Origin: Comamonadaceae bacterium
GTDB lineage: Bacteria; Pseudomonadota; Gammaproteobacteria; Burkholderiales; Burkholderiaceae_C
Assembly (NCBI GenBank): GCA_027490555.1
Contig: JAIXXW010000194.1
Location: 1-14,809 of the forward strand
Length of the DNA: 14,809 nucleotides
Direction: 5' to 3'
Shown here: one piece after another, positions 6,753 to 13,605 of the stretch
Numbering within the stretch: the stretch's first letter is position 1
How the letters are laid out: every line of letters begins with the position of its first letter
Notes under the pieces: model-generated
What the model saw: only the letters and a program-made list of their open reading frames with translations
Told to the model about the DNA's origin: nothing
Database searches by the model: none
Position numbers and translations under genes: made by a program

Positions 6753-7700
6753 ATGAACATCATTGGACTCGATGAATTGCTGTTTGGCGTTGACGATGTG
6801 GCCGCCTGCACCCAGTACCTGCGCGATTACGGCTTGACCCCGGTGGGCGAGGCGGGCGAGCGCTTGGAGGCGGAGGACGGCACTGCGGTGGTGGTGCGCG
6901 CCAAGGACGACCCTGGGCTGCCGCCCGGTCTGGGGACCGCCTCGATGCTGCGCAAGACCACCTACGGCGTGGCCGACGCCGCAACACTGGAGGCCATTGC
7001 CACCGAACTGGGGCGCGACCGGGAGGTGTTGCGCCTGGCCGATGGCAGTCTCCAGACGGTCGATGACATGGGCTTTGTGCTGGGCTTTCAGATCACCGTG
7101 CGCCGCCCCTTGCAGGTGGCCGCTGAAGTGGTCAACAGCCCGGGCACGGGACAGGGCCGACCGGTCAATGACGTGGCGGTGGACGAGGGTGCTCCAGCGC
7201 GCCCACTCAGCCTGTCGCATGTGGTGTACTTTGTGCCCGACGAGACCCGGGCCGCAGCGTTTTACACACAGCGCCTGGGTTTTCGCGAAACCGACCGCCT
7301 GATCGGGGCAGGGGGCTTTTTGCAGCCTGCAGGCACCCAGGACCACCACACCTTGTTCATGATCCAGACCCCGCCCTTCATGCAGGGGGTGGAGCACTTC
7401 ACCTTCCACATGGCCGGTCCTGGCGCGCTCATGCAGGCGGGTTACCGTTTTGCCGGCAAGGGCTACGAGTCTTTCTGGGGACCCGGTCGGCACAAGTTTG
7501 GCAGCAACTGGTTCTGGTACTTCAACAGCCCCTTGGGTTGCCATGTCGAGTACGACGCCGACATGGATCTGCACGACGCGCAGTGGAAGCCTCGCGCCGT
7601 GCCCATGAACGCCGAAGCCTCCCAGCTGTTCCTCTTCACACGGCGTGAAAAATGGGCGCCCGGTGGGCCACCCCCGGCTGGCCAGAAGGCGTCGCACTGA
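6753..7700 (+). CDS. Extradiol ring-cleavage dioxygenase, VOC (glyoxalase/type I) family
   Basis: A 315-residue protein with two VOC half-domains: an N-terminal one (about 3-115, opening with LDELLFGVDDV) and a catalytic C-terminal one (about 150-275, opening with LSLSHVVYFV). This is the length and layout of type I extradiol dioxygenases, which open catechol-type rings with Fe(II) and O2. The likely 2-His-1-Glu metal site is His156 (SLSHVVY), His215 (GVEHFTF) and Glu266 (CHVEYDAD). His198 and His199 (QDHHT) are candidates for the acid-base residue. The start is ATG 6753, with GAGAGG at 6741-6746; an upstream in-frame start at 6717 lacks a ribosome site. It follows the hydrolase by 66 nt and precedes the Rieske and FAD-monooxygenase genes, consistent with ring hydroxylation followed by cleavage. 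The role resembles that described for FdeC in naringenin degradation; orthology is not established here. Confidence 0.88.
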   Translation: MNIIGLDELLFGVDDVAACTQYLRDYGLTPVGEAGERLEAEDGTAVVVRAKDDPGLPPGLGTASMLRKTTYGVADAATLEAIATELGRDREVLRLADGSLQTVDDMGFVLGFQITVRRPLQVAAEVVNSPGTGQGRPVNDVAVDEGAPARPLSLSHVVYFVPDETRAAAFYTQRLGFRETDRLIGAGGFLQPAGTQDHHTLFMIQTPPFMQGVEHFTFHMAGPGALMQAGYRFAGKGYESFWGPGRHKFGSNWFWYFNSPLGCHVEYDADMDLHDAQWKPRAVPMNAEASQLFLFTRREKWAPGGPPPAGQKASH

Positions 7701-7734
7701 GGCCAGTCCAAGCACTTCCGATCAGGCCTTCGCC

Positions 7735-8190
7735 ATGCCCCTGCCAAGTTGCGCCGACCACCCGTCCTGGACCACCCTGTGCCATGGCGAGTCGATTGCC
7801 GAGGGCCAGGCCCGTGGTTTCGATCTGGATGGACGGGGCCAAACCACGGTCTTCGTGCTGCGCTGGCAGGGCCAGTGGCGTGCCTGGTATGACTGGTGTC
7901 CCCACTGGCGCACCGGACCCATGGCCTGGCGACGCGACGCCTATTTTTCGGGCGATGGCCAGTCCCTGATGTGCCACGCGCACGGCGCACGCTTTGACCC
8001 CTTGAGCGGGGCCTGCACCCTCGGTCCCTGCCAGGGCCAGGCCCTGTGGCCTGTGGCCCTGCGGCTGGATCCGGCGGGCTGGGTCCAGATCGACCCCGCG
8101 CAGGGCCCCCCTTTGCCGGCCCCAGAAGTGGCCGGCGGCTTCGACGTCACTGACTTTCACCGACCTGCAACACAAGGAGACAACACATGA
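7735..8190 (+). CDS. Small Rieske [2Fe-2S] protein
   Basis: A 151-residue soluble electron carrier or regulatory subunit with one Rieske domain. The cluster ligands are Cys55 and His57 (WCPHW) and Cys80 and His83 (MCHAHG), followed by FDPLSGACTLGPCQGQAL, typical of Rieske ferredoxins. The spacing from His57 to Cys80 is 22 residues, longer than the roughly 17 of classic dioxygenase ferredoxins; I recall similar long-loop spacing in a subfamily of small proteobacterial Rieske proteins. The chosen ATG 7735 has only a weak ribosome site. A longer reading from 7645 would overlap the dioxygenase gene and begin with an arginine-rich stretch unlike a Rieske protein. The end overlaps the FAD-monooxygenase start by ATGA, so the two are probably translated together. 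No ring-hydroxylating oxygenase alpha subunit or ferredoxin reductase is present nearby, so its redox partner is unknown. Confidence 0.85.
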   Translation: MPLPSCADHPSWTTLCHGESIAEGQARGFDLDGRGQTTVFVLRWQGQWRAWYDWCPHWRTGPMAWRRDAYFSGDGQSLMCHAHGARFDPLSGACTLGPCQGQALWPVALRLDPAGWVQIDPAQGPPLPAPEVAGGFDVTDFHRPATQGDNT

Positions 8191-9314
8191 CCCGACAACC
8201 CAAGACCCTGATCGTGGGGGGTGGTTTTTCCGGCATGGCCGCGGCCATCGAGATGAGAAAACACGGCGTGGACGTGGAACTGGTGGAGATGGACCCCGGC
8301 TGGCGTTCTTATGGCGCGGGCATCAGTTTGGGCAGCGCGACGCTGCGGGCCTTTCGCCAGTTGGGCGTACTGGACGCGTTCTTGCGCGAAGGCCATGCCG
8401 CCGATGGCGTCAAACTGTTTCTGGGCAATGGCCAACCCATTGGCGAATTGCCCACGCCGCGCCTGGCAGGCCCGGATGTGCCAGGCAGCGGCGCGATCAT
8501 GCGGCCGGTGCTGGCGCGCATCCTCGCCGACGCCACCCGTGCCAGCGGCACCCGGGTGCGCTTGGGCGTGGGTTTCCAGGGCCTGACGCAAGATGCCGAG
8601 GGTGTCACCGTCCATTTTTCGGACGGCAGCCAGGGCCGCTACGACCTGGTCGTAGGCGCCGATGGTTTGTACTCCAGTGTGCGGGCGCATGTCTTTCCGG
8701 AAGCCAGCAAGCCGCGTTACACCGGTCAGGCGGTCTGGCGCGCGGTGCTGCAGCGTCCTGCCGAAGTCGACTGCATCATGATGTGGATGGGGCCGCAGAC
8801 CAAGCCGGGGGTCAATCCCGTCTCCAGCAGCGAGATGTACATGTTCATCACCGAGCACCGCCCGGACAACGCGCATGTGGATCCGAAAGATTTCCCGCGC
8901 CTGATGCGCGCCCTGTTGCAAGACTTCAGTGCACCATTGCTGGCCACCTTGCGCGAGCAGATCACGGAAAACGCCAGCATTGTGTTCAGACCACTGGAGG
9001 CCATGCTCATGCCCCAGCCCTGGTACAAGGGCCGGGTGGTGCTCATCGGGGATGCGGTGCACGCCACCACCCCGCATCTGGCCTCGGGAGCCTGCATCGG
9101 CATCGAGGACGGTCTGGTGCTGGCCGAGTGCACCGCCTCGGCACTATCCCTGAGCGCCTCGCTGCAGGCTTTCCAGGACCGGCGCTGGGAGCGATGCCGA
9201 ATGGTGGTGGAAAACTCCTTGCGCCTGGGCGAGATCGAGATGAGCCATGGCAGCAAGGACGAACACACGCAGATCATGCGCGAGTCGCTGATGGCGCTGG
9301 CCCAACCGATTTGA
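8187..9314 (+). CDS. FAD-dependent aromatic monooxygenase (class A hydroxylase)
   Basis: A 375-residue single-component flavoprotein monooxygenase, expected to hydroxylate a phenolic ring using NAD(P)H and O2. The N-terminal Rossmann motif is GGGFSG (11-16), with the acidic residue ELVEMD about 20 residues later. The DG motif GADGLYSSVR (157-166) and the GD motif GDAVHATTPH (288-297), followed by GIEDG (305-309), complete the PHBH/salicylate-hydroxylase signature. No membrane segment is seen. The start ATG overlaps the Rieske stop, and AAGGAG lies about 8 nt before it. Located after the extradiol dioxygenase, it probably makes the catecholic substrate that enzyme cleaves, as FdeE is described to do by 8-hydroxylating naringenin. 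The substrate of this enzyme is not determinable from sequence. Confidence 0.92.
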   Translation: MTRQPKTLIVGGGFSGMAAAIEMRKHGVDVELVEMDPGWRSYGAGISLGSATLRAFRQLGVLDAFLREGHAADGVKLFLGNGQPIGELPTPRLAGPDVPGSGAIMRPVLARILADATRASGTRVRLGVGFQGLTQDAEGVTVHFSDGSQGRYDLVVGADGLYSSVRAHVFPEASKPRYTGQAVWRAVLQRPAEVDCIMMWMGPQTKPGVNPVSSSEMYMFITEHRPDNAHVDPKDFPRLMRALLQDFSAPLLATLREQITENASIVFRPLEAMLMPQPWYKGRVVLIGDAVHATTPHLASGACIGIEDGLVLAECTASALSLSASLQAFQDRRWERCRMVVENSLRLGEIEMSHGSKDEHTQIMRESLMALAQPI

Positions 9315-9330
9315 TCCAGGAGAACAAACT

Positions 9331-10161
9331 ATGAGCACGGATGCACCCAAGGTCGTACGCCCCGCGCGGACCGCCAGGCGGCTGGTCGATTTGTCGATCT
9401 ACCTGGAAAACGATGTGGTCTCGGACCCGCCACCCCTGGCGCCCAAGATCACTTACCAAAAACACGCGGACACCATTGCCGAGTTCACCCAGTTGCTGCC
9501 AGGCACCCGGCCCGAGGACTATCCCGATGGCGAGGCGGCGGCGGTCGAATGGGTGACGCTCACGACCCACAACGGCACCCACCTGGATGCGCCCTGGCAC
9601 TTCCATTCCACCCAGGACGCCAAGCTGGGCGGCGCCAGGCCCTCCATCACGATCGACGAGGTGCCCCTGGAGTGGTGCCTGCAACCGGGTGTGAAGCTGG
9701 ACTTCCGGCACCTGCCCGATGGCTATGTGGCCACTGCCGCCGACGTGGAGGCCGAACTCGCCCGCATCGGCTGGACGCTGCAGCCGCTGGACATCGTGGT
9801 GGTCAACACCCGCGCCGGCTCGCGCTATGGCCACAACGACTATGTGCAGGCCGGTTGTGGCATGGGCTACGAAGCCACCATGTACCTGCTCGAGCGCGGG
9901 GTGCGCCTGACCGGCACCGACGCCTGGAGCTGGGACGCGCCTTTTTCTTACACCGCGCAAAAGGTGGCCGCCACCGGCGACACCAGCCTGATCTGGGAAG
10001 GCCACAAGGCAGGTCGCGACATCGGCTACTGCCACCTGGAGAAGCTGCACAACCTGGAGGCTTTGCCCCCGCATGGCTTCACCATCAGCTGCTTTCCACA
10101 CAAGATCCGCGGGGCCTCGGCCGGCTGGACGCGGGCGGTGGCCATTTTGGATGAGGTGTGA
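9331..10161 (+). CDS. Cyclase-family metal-dependent hydrolase (KynB/isatin hydrolase fold)
   Basis: A 276-residue cytoplasmic hydrolase. The signature HNGTHLDAPWHF (80-91) carries the metal ligands His80, His84 and Asp86 of the family that includes bacterial kynurenine formamidase and isatin hydrolase, which use divalent metal to hydrolyse amide, lactam or related bonds. At 276 residues it is longer than KynB (about 210) and closer to isatin-hydrolase-like members. Other conserved-looking parts are VDLSIYLEND (19-28) and DIVVVNTRAGSRYG (154-167). The ribosome site AGGAG (9319-9323) precedes ATG 9331. It follows the monooxygenase by 16 nt and abuts the cupin gene. In this pathway it may open a lactone or hydrolyse an enol-lactone or amide intermediate; that is inference, and no kynurenine genes are nearby. 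Confidence 0.85.
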   Translation: MSTDAPKVVRPARTARRLVDLSIYLENDVVSDPPPLAPKITYQKHADTIAEFTQLLPGTRPEDYPDGEAAAVEWVTLTTHNGTHLDAPWHFHSTQDAKLGGARPSITIDEVPLEWCLQPGVKLDFRHLPDGYVATAADVEAELARIGWTLQPLDIVVVNTRAGSRYGHNDYVQAGCGMGYEATMYLLERGVRLTGTDAWSWDAPFSYTAQKVAATGDTSLIWEGHKAGRDIGYCHLEKLHNLEALPPHGFTISCFPHKIRGASAGWTRAVAILDEV

Positions 10162-10749
10162 ATGAGCACGTCCTTTCCCCCCATCGTTCGCACGGTCACC
10201 GGTCACGACGCGCAGGGCAAGGCCGTGGTCATCTCGCACGGACCGCTGCCGCACGTGGCCTCTATTGCGGCGATTCCCGGGACCACTTTCCACGAGGTCT
10301 GGTGCACCGAAGGCGCTCCGGTGCGCGTGGACAACGGCCCTGACCCGAGCCTGGGTCCCTTGCAGCTCAAGCCGCCAGCGCAGGGCACCCGCATCCGATT
10401 TGTCGACATCCCGCCGGACACCGAGGAGTTCCTCCAAACAGGGGCGACGCGCATGCACGATGCCTTCAGCCAAATCGGGGACACCGCCGCCTCCACGGTC
10501 CAGGCGCATTCGCCGCACCCGCTGATGCACAGGACCGAGTCGGTGGACTACGGCATCGTCATCGAGGGCGAGATGACCCTGGTGCTCGACGACAGCGAGG
10601 TGGCGCTCCAGCCGGGCAGTGTCGTGATCCAGCGTGGCACCAACCATGCTTGGGCCAACCGTTCGGGCCGGCCCTGCCGGATGTTGTTCATCCTGATCGA
10701 TGGCCAGTACGCGCCCGAGCTGGCGCAGGCATTGGCCGCACGTGCATGA
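10162..10749 (+). CDS. Cupin-domain protein
   Basis: A 195-residue protein with a single C-terminal cupin barrel (about 115-182). Motif 1 is HRTESVDYGIVIEGEM (123-138), with His123, Asp129 and Glu136 in typical places. Motif 2 is GSVVIQRGTNHAWANRS (152-168), with His162 and Asn166. The N-terminal half (1-110) has no motif I recognise. Cupins of this size can be metal enzymes (dioxygenases, isomerases, decarboxylases) or small-molecule binders, so the reaction is open. The ATG immediately follows the TGA of the cyclase-family gene with no intervening base, which indicates tight coupling and suggests the two act on consecutive intermediates. Confidence 0.8.
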   Translation: MSTSFPPIVRTVTGHDAQGKAVVISHGPLPHVASIAAIPGTTFHEVWCTEGAPVRVDNGPDPSLGPLQLKPPAQGTRIRFVDIPPDTEEFLQTGATRMHDAFSQIGDTAASTVQAHSPHPLMHRTESVDYGIVIEGEMTLVLDDSEVALQPGSVVIQRGTNHAWANRSGRPCRMLFILIDGQYAPELAQALAARA

Positions 10750-10817
10750 CCCTGGCCGCTGACAACGACAAAACCTGCCCCTGCTCTGTGTCTTAACCCT
10801 GTCCACACCCCCTTGCC

Positions 10818-11819
10818 ATGAAACTCGCCACTTTGCCCAACCAGACCCCCGACGGTCAGCTGGTCGTCGTCTCCTCCGATGGCCGCCTTTGCGCCAGTGC
10901 CCAGGCCATCGCCCCCAGCTTGCAGGCGGCGCTCGAACGTTGGCAAGAGGCCGAACCTGCGCTGCGCGCGCTCGCGGCTGCCCTGGACGCCGGCCGCTGC
11001 CCCCAGGCCCAGGCATGGGACGCCCGGCAGGCCCTGGCCCCGTTGCCACGTGCCTGGCAATGGCTCGACGGCTCGGCCTTCCAGTCCCACGGCGACCTGA
11101 TGGACGTGGTCTTCAAGGTCGAGAAGAAAAACGACCCGAGCCGCCCGCTGATGTACCAAGGCCTGTCCAACCAGTTCATCGCCCCCAGCGCCGATGTGCC
11201 GTTGCCGAGCGCTGACGATGCGATCGATTTCGAGGGCGAGTTCGGCGTCATCACCGACGCCGTGCCCATGGGCACCTCCCCGGCCGATGCGCGAAAGCAC
11301 ATTCGGCTGGTGGTCCTGATCAACGACTGGTCTCTAAGGCGCCTCGCGCCGGTGGAGATGAAGACCGGTTTTGGCTGGATCCATGCCAAACCCGCCTGCA
11401 GCATGGCGCCCATCGCCGTGACCCCCGACGAACTGGGTGCCGCTTGGCGCGATGCACGCCTGCAGATGCGGCTGGAGGTGGACTGGAACGGCCAACGCTT
11501 CGGTGCAGCCCATGGGGGCGCCATGGCCTTTGGCTTCGACGAGTTGGTCGCCCATGCGGCCTACAGCCGTGATCTGGTGGCCGGCACGGTCGTGGGCTCC
11601 GGCACCGTCTCCAACCCGGATTACCGGACCGTGGGCTCGTCTTGCATCGCCGAGCGCCGCGCCATCGAAATGGTGGACCTGGGGGAGCCGAAAACCGCGT
11701 ACATGGCTTTCGGCGACCGGGTCAGGATGCAGGCGCGGCACGAGGACGGACGGGACGGACCGTTTGGCGCGATCGACCAGCAGGTGGTGCAGCGACACAT
11801 TTCGGGATCCGGCGCATGA
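10818..11819 (+). CDS. Fumarylacetoacetate hydrolase family protein
   Basis: A 333-residue member of the FAH family, which uses a divalent metal to hydrolyse C-C bonds of acylpyruvates or to hydrate or decarboxylate 2-oxo acids. The metal site is visible as DFEGEFGVITD (137-147), giving Glu139 and Glu141, and Asp170 in LINDWSLR. The later segment GSGTVSNPD is also typical of the catalytic domain. The N-terminal part (1-85) forms the small cap-like domain seen in full-length bacterial FAH proteins. The start has no clear ribosome site, and a 68-nt gap separates it from the cupin gene, the largest inside the enzyme part of the operon, so a lower expression level or a separate promoter is possible. 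It probably carries out the last C-C cleavage, yielding pyruvate or fumarate-type products. The end overlaps the SDR gene. Confidence 0.9.
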   Translation: MKLATLPNQTPDGQLVVVSSDGRLCASAQAIAPSLQAALERWQEAEPALRALAAALDAGRCPQAQAWDARQALAPLPRAWQWLDGSAFQSHGDLMDVVFKVEKKNDPSRPLMYQGLSNQFIAPSADVPLPSADDAIDFEGEFGVITDAVPMGTSPADARKHIRLVVLINDWSLRRLAPVEMKTGFGWIHAKPACSMAPIAVTPDELGAAWRDARLQMRLEVDWNGQRFGAAHGGAMAFGFDELVAHAAYSRDLVAGTVVGSGTVSNPDYRTVGSSCIAERRAIEMVDLGEPKTAYMAFGDRVRMQARHEDGRDGPFGAIDQQVVQRHISGSGA

Positions 11820-12769
11820 AGGTGCTGGTGACCGGCGCCGGCGGCTTCATCGGCCGGGTTTTGGTGGCGCAACTGCTGGCCGAGGGCCTGTCAGGTCAGC
11901 CCGTGACCCAACTCACCGGGCTGGATCTGCAGCTGCCGCCATGCCCCGATGCGCGCTGGCGTGGTGTGACCGGCAGCGTGGCCGACCCGCAGGTGTTGGC
12001 CCAGGCCCTGCAGCCACCGCCCGATGTCGTGTTTCACCTGGCCTGCCTGCCCGGTGGGGCCGCAGAGGCGCAGCCGCTGCTCGGTCGGCAGGTCAACCTC
12101 GATGCGACGGTGGCGCTTTTCGAAGCGCTCCACCGACCCCAAGCGCCGCCCCGCGTGGTGTACGCCAGCTCGGTGGCGGTTTACGGCGAGGATTTGCCCG
12201 AACTGGTCGATGACGACACGCCTGCCGCGCCCGGATTGAGTTATGGCGCGCACAAGCTGATCGGCGAGATTGTGCTGGCCGATGCGGCACGGCGCGGTGG
12301 CTTGCTGGGTTGCTCGCTGCGCTTGCCCGGCGTGGTGGCCCGGCCCGGGCCGGGCAGCCAACTGATGTCGGCCTTCATGAGCCAGCTTTTTTGGCGTTTG
12401 AGCGAGGGCCAGCCCATCGAGTTGCCCGTGCGCGCCGAGGGCACCGCCTGGTGGATTTCGGCCCAGTGCTGTGCCCAGAACCTGCGCCTGGCGGCTGTCG
12501 CCGACCTCGGACCCGGCGGACCCTTGGGGGCGCGCCGGGTGGCCCTGATGCCGGCACTGTGGCTCAGCATGCAGCAGGTGGTGGACGCGCTGGCCGAGCG
12601 TTTCGGTCCGCACACGCAGGCCTGCGTCAGCAGTCGACCTCAAGACAGGGTGGACCGGCTGTTTGCACGCTACCCACGCCTGCGCACCCCTCTGGCGGAA
12701 CGCCTGGGGCTGCGCCACGATGGCACGGCACAGAATTTGGTAGAAAGGGTCCTCGCAGGCAAGGCCTGA
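11816..12769 (+). CDS. NAD-dependent epimerase/dehydratase-type SDR, similar to D-erythronate dehydrogenase (DenD)
   Basis: A 317-residue extended short-chain dehydrogenase/reductase. The nucleotide-binding motif is TGAGGFIG (6-13), the catalytic Tyr143 and Lys147 sit in SYGAHK, and the upstream Ser lies in VVYASSVAVYG (115-124). The segments SSVAVYGEDLPELVDDDTPA and SYGAHKLIGE, and the RLPGVVARPGPGS stretch, recall the DenD branch of sugar-acid dehydrogenases, so oxidation of a hydroxy-acid or hydroxy-ketone with NAD(P) is more likely than sugar epimerisation. ATG 11816 overlaps the FAH-family stop (ATGA), making it the last gene of the cluster, and its stop lies in a strong hairpin (12758-12784). 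Its substrate may be a small hydroxylated fragment released by the upstream enzymes; this is inference. Confidence 0.87.
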   Translation: MKVLVTGAGGFIGRVLVAQLLAEGLSGQPVTQLTGLDLQLPPCPDARWRGVTGSVADPQVLAQALQPPPDVVFHLACLPGGAAEAQPLLGRQVNLDATVALFEALHRPQAPPRVVYASSVAVYGEDLPELVDDDTPAAPGLSYGAHKLIGEIVLADAARRGGLLGCSLRLPGVVARPGPGSQLMSAFMSQLFWRLSEGQPIELPVRAEGTAWWISAQCCAQNLRLAAVADLGPGGPLGARRVALMPALWLSMQQVVDALAERFGPHTQACVSSRPQDRVDRLFARYPRLRTPLAERLGLRHDGTAQNLVERVLAGKA

Positions 12770-12784
12770 GGCCAGGGCCTTGCC
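12758..12784. terminator. Hairpin over the stop codon of the last operon gene
   Basis: GGCAAGGCC (12758-12766) and GGCCTTGCC (12776-12784) form a perfect 9-bp stem with a 9-nt loop that contains the end of the SDR stop codon. No T-run follows, so it may be a Rho-assisted or mRNA-stabilising 3' structure rather than a classical terminator. Confidence 0.42.
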
Positions 12785-12872
12785 GGGATGGCCCTTCAAC
12801 CATTCGTTCAAATCTCCAACCGCTGGTGCATCCGGACTTGCTGTGAGGGCCGAAGGGGCATAACTTCATCCG

Positions 12873-12897
12873 GCCACCCAAGGGTGGCGGATATTTT
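12873..12897 (+). terminator. Candidate Rho-independent terminator before the outer-membrane protein gene
   Basis: GCCACCC (12873-12879) and GGGTGGC (12882-12888) are perfect reverse complements; opening the innermost pair gives a 6-bp stem with a CAAG tetraloop. The tail is GGATATTTT, a short T-tract. It lies about 100 nt after the SDR stop and 28 nt before ATG 12925. If it terminates, the promoter for the next gene must lie very close, so a role in that gene's leader is the alternative. Confidence 0.4.
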
Positions 12898-12924
12898 CCT
12901 TCACTCCTCCAGAGGTTCACGACC

Positions 12925-13605
12925 ATGCTTCATCGCTCATTGACCCGAATTTTCTGTCCCATCGTGCTGGCCAGTTGGCTCCCCAGCGCTGCGATGGCCC
13001 AGACCCAGTCCCAGGGTTTCTACGCCACGCTCTATGGCCAACACAGCCAGATTGCTGCGTCCAATTTCACAGAATCCGGAGCCCTTGGGGCGGGCCAAGG
13101 CCTGCGCGCCGAGTTTGGCAGTGGCTTCGGTTTGGGTGGGGACTTGGGCTATCGCTATGGAAATGGCTGGGCATCCGAGGTCGAATGGAATTACAGGCGT
13201 CATCCGCTGAATGCGCTGCGCAAGGACGGCAGCCAACTGTCGCGCGATGGGGATTTTGCATCGAACATCCTGCTCATCAATGGTTTGCGCCGCTTCCAGA
13301 TGTCAGGCGGCTGGACGCCTTACCTGGGGGCGGGCATCGGATGGGTTCAAGAGATCGACATGGACATCGCCCCTAGCCATGCGGGCGCACAACGGGGTTA
13401 CTCGGCGGGCAGCAAGTCAGCATTCCAGTTCATTGCGGGTGCCGAATACATGCTTTCCCCCAAGTGGCGTCTGATTGCCGATGCGCGCTGGCTTCGGATA
13501 TCCCCTGTCCGACTGGACAATGAAGAGAGCAACCCTGGGGGCAGTGCCGGTCCGCTGAAATACACACCTGTTTCAGTTCAGTTGGGTGTTCGCTACAGCT
13601 TTTGA
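12925..13605 (+). CDS. Small outer-membrane beta-barrel protein
   Basis: A 226-residue exported protein with a signal peptide (basic HRSLTR, a hydrophobic core, and likely cleavage after SAAMA near residue 25). The mature part of about 200 residues is made of alternating, glycine- and aromatic-rich stretches such as GFYATLYGQHSQ, GLGGDLGYRYGNGW and PYLGAGIGWVQE. It ends in the segment VQLGVRYSF, whose terminal Phe is the classic recognition signal for outer-membrane insertion. Size and pattern fit an eight-stranded OmpA/Opa-type barrel used as an adhesin, small pore or structural protein. AGAGG (12911-12915) lies 9 nt before ATG 12925. The last 33 bases overlap the opposing LytTR gene. No specific function can be assigned. 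Confidence 0.85.
   Translation: MLHRSLTRIFCPIVLASWLPSAAMAQTQSQGFYATLYGQHSQIAASNFTESGALGAGQGLRAEFGSGFGLGGDLGYRYGNGWASEVEWNYRRHPLNALRKDGSQLSRDGDFASNILLINGLRRFQMSGGWTPYLGAGIGWVQEIDMDIAPSHAGAQRGYSAGSKSAFQFIAGAEYMLSPKWRLIADARWLRISPVRLDNEESNPGGSAGPLKYTPVSVQLGVRYSF

Noticed and set aside
4803..7715. A 970-codon open frame on the minus strand
   Set aside because: It runs antisense through the end of dctM, the hydrolase and the dioxygenase, all of which have clear family motifs. The product is rich in His, Gly, Gln and Arg with no domain. Long antisense frames are expected in GC-rich genes with biased third positions.
9274..11049. A 591-codon open frame on the minus strand
   Set aside because: It is antisense to the cyclase-family, cupin and FAH-family genes. 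Its composition is low in complexity and Arg/Gly/His-rich, with no recognisable motif.
12770..12924. Possible small gene in the gap before the outer-membrane protein
   Set aside because: No frame with both a start and a ribosome site was found; the gap is better explained by the two hairpins and the leader of the barrel gene.
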